Assembly: GCA_905221605.1 (NCBI GenBank)
Contig: CAJNDS010000890.1
Coordinates: 1,696,119 to 1,738,618 of the forward strand
Length of the DNA stretch: 42,500 nt
Direction: 5' to 3'
Source: Symbiodinium natans
Lineage: Eukaryota; Sar; Dinophyceae; Suessiales; Symbiodiniaceae
Shown here piece by piece: positions 39,356 to 42,500 of the stretch. Both the position numbers and the translations under genes were made by a program. Numbering within the stretch: the stretch's first letter is position 1; every line of letters starts with the position of its first letter. The notes beneath the pieces were generated by a model. The model had not been told where the DNA came from, did not search any database, and saw only the letters and a list, made by a program, of their open reading frames with translations.

Positions 39356-39491
39356 CTAAACCCTAAACCCTAAACCCTAAACCCTAAACCCTAAACCCTA
39401 AATCCTAAACACTAAACCCTAAACCCTAAACCCTAAACCCTAAACCCTAAACCCTAAACCCTAAAACCCTATAAACCCTATAAACCCTAAA
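39356..39491 (-). repeat. CCCTAAA array bracketed by a 26-bp direct repeat
   Basis: About 136 bp of CCCTAAA with CCTATAAA at its right end, sitting exactly between the two copies of the direct repeat. Confidence 0.97.
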
Positions 39492-39556
39492 GATGTCCCT
39501 GCGCAGACCGCGAGTTCTATGCCATCGCAGTTCGGGTCCGCGAGGCGCGGAATTAA
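39491..39556 (+). CDS. exon-like fragment with stop, unknown protein
   Basis: 21 codons and TAA: RCPCADREFYAIAVRVREAR then N. Its first nine codons (RCPCADREF) are the same as those that end just before the array in copy 1, where the frame reads GDPRSP then RCPCADREF. So an array seems to have split this frame with duplication of 26 bp. No family recognised. Confidence 0.4.
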   Translation, partial: RCPCADREFYAIAVRVREARN

Positions 39557-39584
39557 TTTTCCGGGCCTCTCGGGGCTTTGGCGG

Positions 39585-39745
39585 CCTAAGCCCCAAGCCC
39601 TAAGCCCTAAGTAAATCCTAAACCCTAAACCCTAAACCCTAAACCCTAAACCCCAAACCCCAAACCCTAAACCCTAAACCCTAAACCCTAAACCCTAAAC
39701 CCTAAACCCTAAACCCTAAACCCTAAGCCCTAACCCTTAAGCCTT
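39585..39745 (-). repeat. CCCTAAA array
   Basis: CCCTAAG, CCCTAAA and CCCCAAA. About 150 bp. Confidence 0.96.
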
Positions 39746-39829
39746 AGGGTTGTGTACGTTTAAGGTTACCCTCCAGCCCTGAACCTAAACTGTTGCGGGA
39801 GGGGCTTCTGCAACAGCAAGGTTCACAGA

Positions 39830-40170
39830 GTTTAGGCTTTAGGGGTTTCAGGGTTTGGGGTTCACGGTTTAGGGTTTAGGGTTTTAGGGTTTAGGGTTTA
39901 TGGTTTTGGGGTTTGGGGTTCAGGGTTTAGGGGGTTTCAGGGTTTCATGGTTTCAAGCTGAGGGGTTTAAGGGTTTAAGGTTTTTACGGACTTAGGGTTT
40001 GGGGTTTGTGGGTTTTAGGGTTTCATGGTTTAAAGTTTAAGGGTGTAAGGGTTTAGGGGGTTTAGGGTTTCATGGTTTAACGGTTTAAAGGAATTAGGGG
40101 TTTTGGGGACTTTAGAGTTTTCAGGGCTTCGTGGTTTAAGGGTTTAGGAATTTAGGGGCTTTAGGGGGGT
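39830..40170 (+). repeat. degenerate TTTAGGG/TTTCATGG region
   Basis: TTTAGGG, TTTCAGGG, TTTCATGG and TTTAAGGG, heavily decayed. No gene. Confidence 0.85.
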
Positions 40171-40392
40171 CACAGGCGCGGAAAATCCTGGTGACTTGGA
40201 AGTGCAGACGCTGTTTTCGCCTGGGTTTTTGGCTGTTCAAGCACAGTCTGTATGTACATCTTCTGGGAACGTGCAAAGTAGTTTAGGATGTCCCACAGCA
40301 AGAAGCACTGTAAAAACCAATGTTTTTGAACTGTTATCTTGTGAAACTACAAGTGGCTGAACTATTTGACACAGAAGTACGCATCACTCGTT
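40171..40392. other. unique sequence, no gene called
   Basis: Repeat-free, AT-richer; leads into the next open frame. No frame over 60 codons. Confidence 0.35.
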
Positions 40393-40747
40393 TCATTTCG
40401 GGCGTTCTAGTGAAAGGCCGCAATGCCGGCAAACAAGCCCATGTTTTACGCCATGCACAATAGGGTCAGTTTTGTGCGATTTTGTTATTTGTTTGTGTTT
40501 TCTGTTGCTTCCGCTGGCAGCTGTTAGTGGTTCGAGCGTCATGGCCACCGTTCGCATAAGCCTTGTGACAGTGAGTCTTGTCACAGAAACGTCAAACATC
40601 CTGGTGCAGCATGTTGTGTCTGTAAATACCGGTGTTTTGGGCATGGAGAGATTAACATTTAGGAATTCAGGGTTGATAGAAATTTGTTCTTGGCCTGTAA
40701 TGGTGGAGAAGTTCAGAATGGTAAAACTCACTTATCATGAAACCTGA
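40393..40747. CDS. unknown open frames on both strands
   Basis: Minus strand 40393-40731: 112 codons from ATG, MSFTILNFSTITGQEQISIN, PEFLNVNLSMPKTPVFTDTT, CCTRMFDVSVTRLTVTRLMR, then a basic stretch and CRHCGLSLERPK. Plus strand 40472-40747: 91 codons from ATG, MCDFVICLCFLLLPLAAVSG, which resembles a signal peptide, then VSVNTGVLGMERLTFRNSGL. Only one can be real. The whole 580-bp island lacks telomere repeats and is AT-richer than the exon-like islands, so it could also be a transposon fragment. No family recognised. Confidence 0.4.
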
Positions 40748-40775
40748 GCAGTAGGGATTAGGGTTTAGGGTTTCT

Positions 40776-40820
40776 GGCCGGGGGTGGGGGTGGGTGGGGG
40801 TGGGTGGGGGGGGGGGGGGG
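40776..40820 (+). repeat. GGGTGGG / poly-G run
   Basis: GGGGGTGGGTGGGGG units then an uninterrupted G run. Confidence 0.95.
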
Positions 40821-40984
40821 TAAGATGGACTCTTAGAGGCTATGCTGCGCGTGCGTGCCTTGTAAACAAATACTTTACGAAGGAAATGCCTTCAGAATAG
40901 ACGCAACGCACCCGCAGAATAGATGCAATGCACCCTTAGCATCAGCACAGTGCGCGGAGGGCGCGCAGGGCGCAAACTCTCCAC

Positions 40985-41070
40985 CGTAAAGCCCGAAACA
41001 CCTAAACCCTAAACCCTAGACCCTAGAACCTAAAGCCCAAAACCCAAAGCCCCAAACCCCCAAAACCCTC
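40985..41070 (-). repeat. short CCCTAAA/CCCCAAA array
   Basis: Decayed. Confidence 0.88.
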
Positions 41071-41159
41071 CCAAGCAGCGCATATTTGTATGGATGGTTC
41101 TCCAAATTTGGGTTCCTTTTTTGGGTCCTAAGGGTGCCGTGCTGTATCTAGGACCCCTC

Positions 41160-41196
41160 AGCCCTAAACCCTAAACCTTAAACCCTAAACCCTAAA
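41160..41196 (-). repeat. CCCTAAA array
   Basis: Five units, directly before the 34-bp repeat. Confidence 0.94.
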
Positions 41197-41230
41197 TTTA
41201 AGAGCCTCCGGCTCAAGCCGCCGACCCCGC
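41197..41230 (+). repeat. 34-bp repeat, copy 2
   Basis: Identical to 6721-6754 and again right after a CCCTAAA array. Confidence 0.93.
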
Positions 41231-41240
41231 TGGAGCATAG

Positions 41241-41483
41241 TTGAAAGGTTTAAACGCGCTCGTCAGCTCAAAGGATGCCAAAAGCCTATCCGCTTTTTTG
41301 TCATCGCACGTCAAGAGCAGAAGCGAGGCCCCAATGCGGCGTGGCCATCGTGGCTTTGGCTTCGTCATCTTCAAAGACACTTCCGTCGTCCACTACTCAG
41401 ACTCGCCAGCTGGGTCCTGCTATTTTTTGCGGACGAAGACCTGCGTGAGGTGGACAGGCTTGATTCCACCAGATTGGCAATGA
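41241..41483 (+). pseudogene. RRM-like fragment (RNP1 motif)
   Basis: Plus frame LKGLNALVSSKDAKSLSAFL, SSHVKSRSEAPMRRG, HRGFGFVIFKDTS. RGFGFVIF at 41349-41372 fits the RNP1 octamer of RNA-recognition motifs ([RK]-G-[FY]-[GA]-[FY]-[ILV]-X-[FY]), and APMRRGHRG before it resembles the loop preceding RNP1. The residues after it (VVHYSDSPAGSCYFLRTKTC) do not continue an RRM and the frame ends at a TGA; the acidic frame at 41432 is in another phase. RNP2 is not visible. So it is a fragment, an exon or a broken gene. Confidence 0.42.
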
Positions 41484-41593
41484 AGGTGGCTCGCAGTTGG
41501 CAAGGGGGCCGAGACAGAGACGAGGAATCGGCAGAAGCGGACAGCCAGGCAGCAGACAAGACAGACAGACAGACCTTGAAAATGGAGCCCTAA
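41432..41593 (+). CDS. acidic/basic tail frame, possibly same gene
   Basis: 53 codons to TAA: DEDLREVDRLDSTRLAMKVA, RSWQGGRDRDEESAEADSQA, ADKTDRQTLKMEP. Highly charged, as in the tails of RNA-binding proteins. Overlaps the RRM-like frame in another phase; a frameshift or small intron between 41373 and 41432 would link them. The minus frame 41371-41559 is Ser and Arg rich and looks like its shadow. Confidence 0.38.
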   Translation, partial: DEDLREVDRLDSTRLAMKVARSWQGGRDRDEESAEADSQAADKTDRQTLKMEP

Positions 41594-41629
41594 GCCCTAA
41601 GCCCTAAGCCCTGAGCCTCCTTGAAACGT

Positions 41630-41845
41630 TGGGGGGGGGGTAGCTTGAAGGAGGGCAGCCCATCAACTCAAGCCCAACAACCGGCGGAGAAGGGGGGGGC
41701 AGCGGGGGGGGGGGGGGGGGGGGTGGGGGGGGAAGGGAAGACGTTGGGGTTGAGCAAGCCCCCATCACTTAGCCCAGCAACCGGGAGGGGGGGGGCAGGG
41801 GGGGTGGGGGGTAGGGGGGGGGTGGGGGGAGGGTTAGGGGGGCTG
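41630..41845 (+). repeat. poly-G rich tract
   Basis: G runs of 6 to about 22 with GGGGTTGAGC and ACTTAGCCC-like pieces between. Glycine and proline frames here are artefacts. Confidence 0.93.
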
Positions 41846-41860
41846 GGTGCGTTTTTACCA

Positions 41861-41905
41861 GTGTGGGTGGCCCGGGTACCCCCCCCTACACTCCCCCCCC
41901 CCCTC
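41861..41905 (+). repeat. GTGTGGGTGGCC and GGGTACC-poly-C module, copy 2
   Basis: GTGTGGGTGGCC, then GGGTACCCCCCC and more C runs. Parallels 7070-7141 in sequence and order. Confidence 0.75.
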
Positions 41906-41942
41906 CGCGTTTTGGGGGGGAAAGAGGGAGGTTTACCCCAAA

Positions 41943-42135
41943 TCCTCAACCCTAAACCCTAAACCCTAAACCCTAAACCCTGAAACCTAAACCCTAAACC
42001 CTAAACCCTAAACCCTAAACCCTAAACCCTAAACCCTAAACCCTAAACCCTAAACCCTAAACCCTCAACCCTAAACCCTAAACCCTAAACCCTAAACCCT
42101 AAACCCTAAACCCTAAACCCTAAACCCTAACCCTA
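41943..42135 (-). repeat. CCCTAAA array
   Basis: About 190 bp, nearly pure. Confidence 0.97.
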
Positions 42136-42160
42136 TCATAAGCCCTAGGCCCTCACGCCA

Positions 42161-42265
42161 CGCAGAATCATGTACGGCACGCTTCAGGAGACGGTGGCAG
42201 CCGTCCGCGCGGCCGCTGCGGCTTCCGTCCTCCCAGGCTCTCAGGGGCTTAGGGGTTTAATATAG
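42161..42265 (+). other. exon-like island
   Basis: After GCCACGCAG, IMYGTLQETVAAVRAAAAAS then VLPGSQGL, passing into TTAGGGG-like bases and a TAG. Ala-rich helix. Confidence 0.28.
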
Positions 42266-42375
42266 CGGTTTAGGGGTTTTATATAGGGGTTTACATCCCA
42301 AACCCCTAAACCTTGAAGCCCTCAGAGAAAGCAAGCGCAGTCTCTGCCCCTTAAAAGCTTTGTGTTGAGGGTTAA

Positions 42376-42478
42376 GGGGTTTCGGGTTATAGGGTTATAG
42401 GGTTATAGGGGTATAGGGTTATAGGGTCATAGGGTTATAGGGTTATAATTAGGGTTATAGGGTTATAGGGTTATAGGT
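42376..42478 (+). repeat. GGGTTATA 8-mer array
   Basis: About 11 units of GGGTTATA with GGGTCATA and GGGGTATA variants, running to near the window end. Confidence 0.95.
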
Positions 42479-42500
42479 TATCAGGACTCCATCAACAAAA

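Noticed and set aside
41621-41962. 113-codon glycine-rich plus frame and 93-codon proline-rich minus frame
   Set aside because: Poly-G tract artefacts with no independent motif.
1-42500. tRNA, rRNA, snRNA or dinoflagellate spliced-leader genes
   Set aside because: I looked by eye for their conserved cores and found none; a covariance-model scan would be needed to exclude small RNAs.

Overview
This window looks like nuclear DNA of a eukaryote whose telomere-type repeat is TTTAGGG/CCCTAAA (Arabidopsis type). I see no rRNA, tRNA, operon or bacterial gene structure. Interstitial TTTAGGG-like arrays everywhere, homopolymer G/C runs, short foldback elements, open frames that do not extend into normal genes and possible introns together suggest a protist. 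A dinoflagellate is my best guess, but the sequence does not prove it. I did not find the dinoflagellate spliced leader.

Layout. From the first base to the last, the window alternates between (i) arrays of TTTAGGG or CCCTAAA and variants, from about 30 to 300 bp and in both orientations, and (ii) islands of about 40 to 550 bp that are not telomere-like. The longest array is 23715-24015. Some arrays use other unit lengths: TTTTAGGG, CCCTAAGA, TTTAGAAGGG, CCCATAAA, CCCCAAAA and TTATAGGG. The long islands (780-1165, 7505-8160, 15080-15340, 18160-18640, 21960-22470, 24030-24215, 27590-28130, 31800-32570, 35400-36170, 40170-40760, 41230-41590) hold the best candidates for gene or transposon remnants. 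The two most recognisable are a zinc-knuckle tail of a non-LTR retrotransposon reverse transcriptase (31835-32020) and an RRM-type RNP1 motif (41349-41372).

Mobile structure. Two foldback (MITE-like) families occur in several copies: family A at 14215, 19835 and 25858, and family B at 4878, 5062, 13826, 16206 and 32066. A third dispersed repeat (C) occurs at 7974 and 24081. A 34-bp sequence plus poly-G/poly-C modules in the same order occurs near both ends of the window (6721-7190 and 41197-41940).

Main idea for follow-up. In several places a telomere-type array splits a unique sequence whose last 20-26 bp reappear on the other side (39330/39492, 652/1197, 31107/31310, 30341/30459). In one pair the copies differ only at synonymous positions. 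Some arrays are bounded by GT and AG and could be introns (15752-15804 is made wholly of TTTAGGG units). This fits insertion of telomere repeats into genes, by break repair or as intron-like elements. A caution applies to all small exon-like entries: GC-rich stretches under 120 bp often stay open in two or more of six frames by chance. Most are therefore low-confidence pointers for a search, and the strand is often uncertain.
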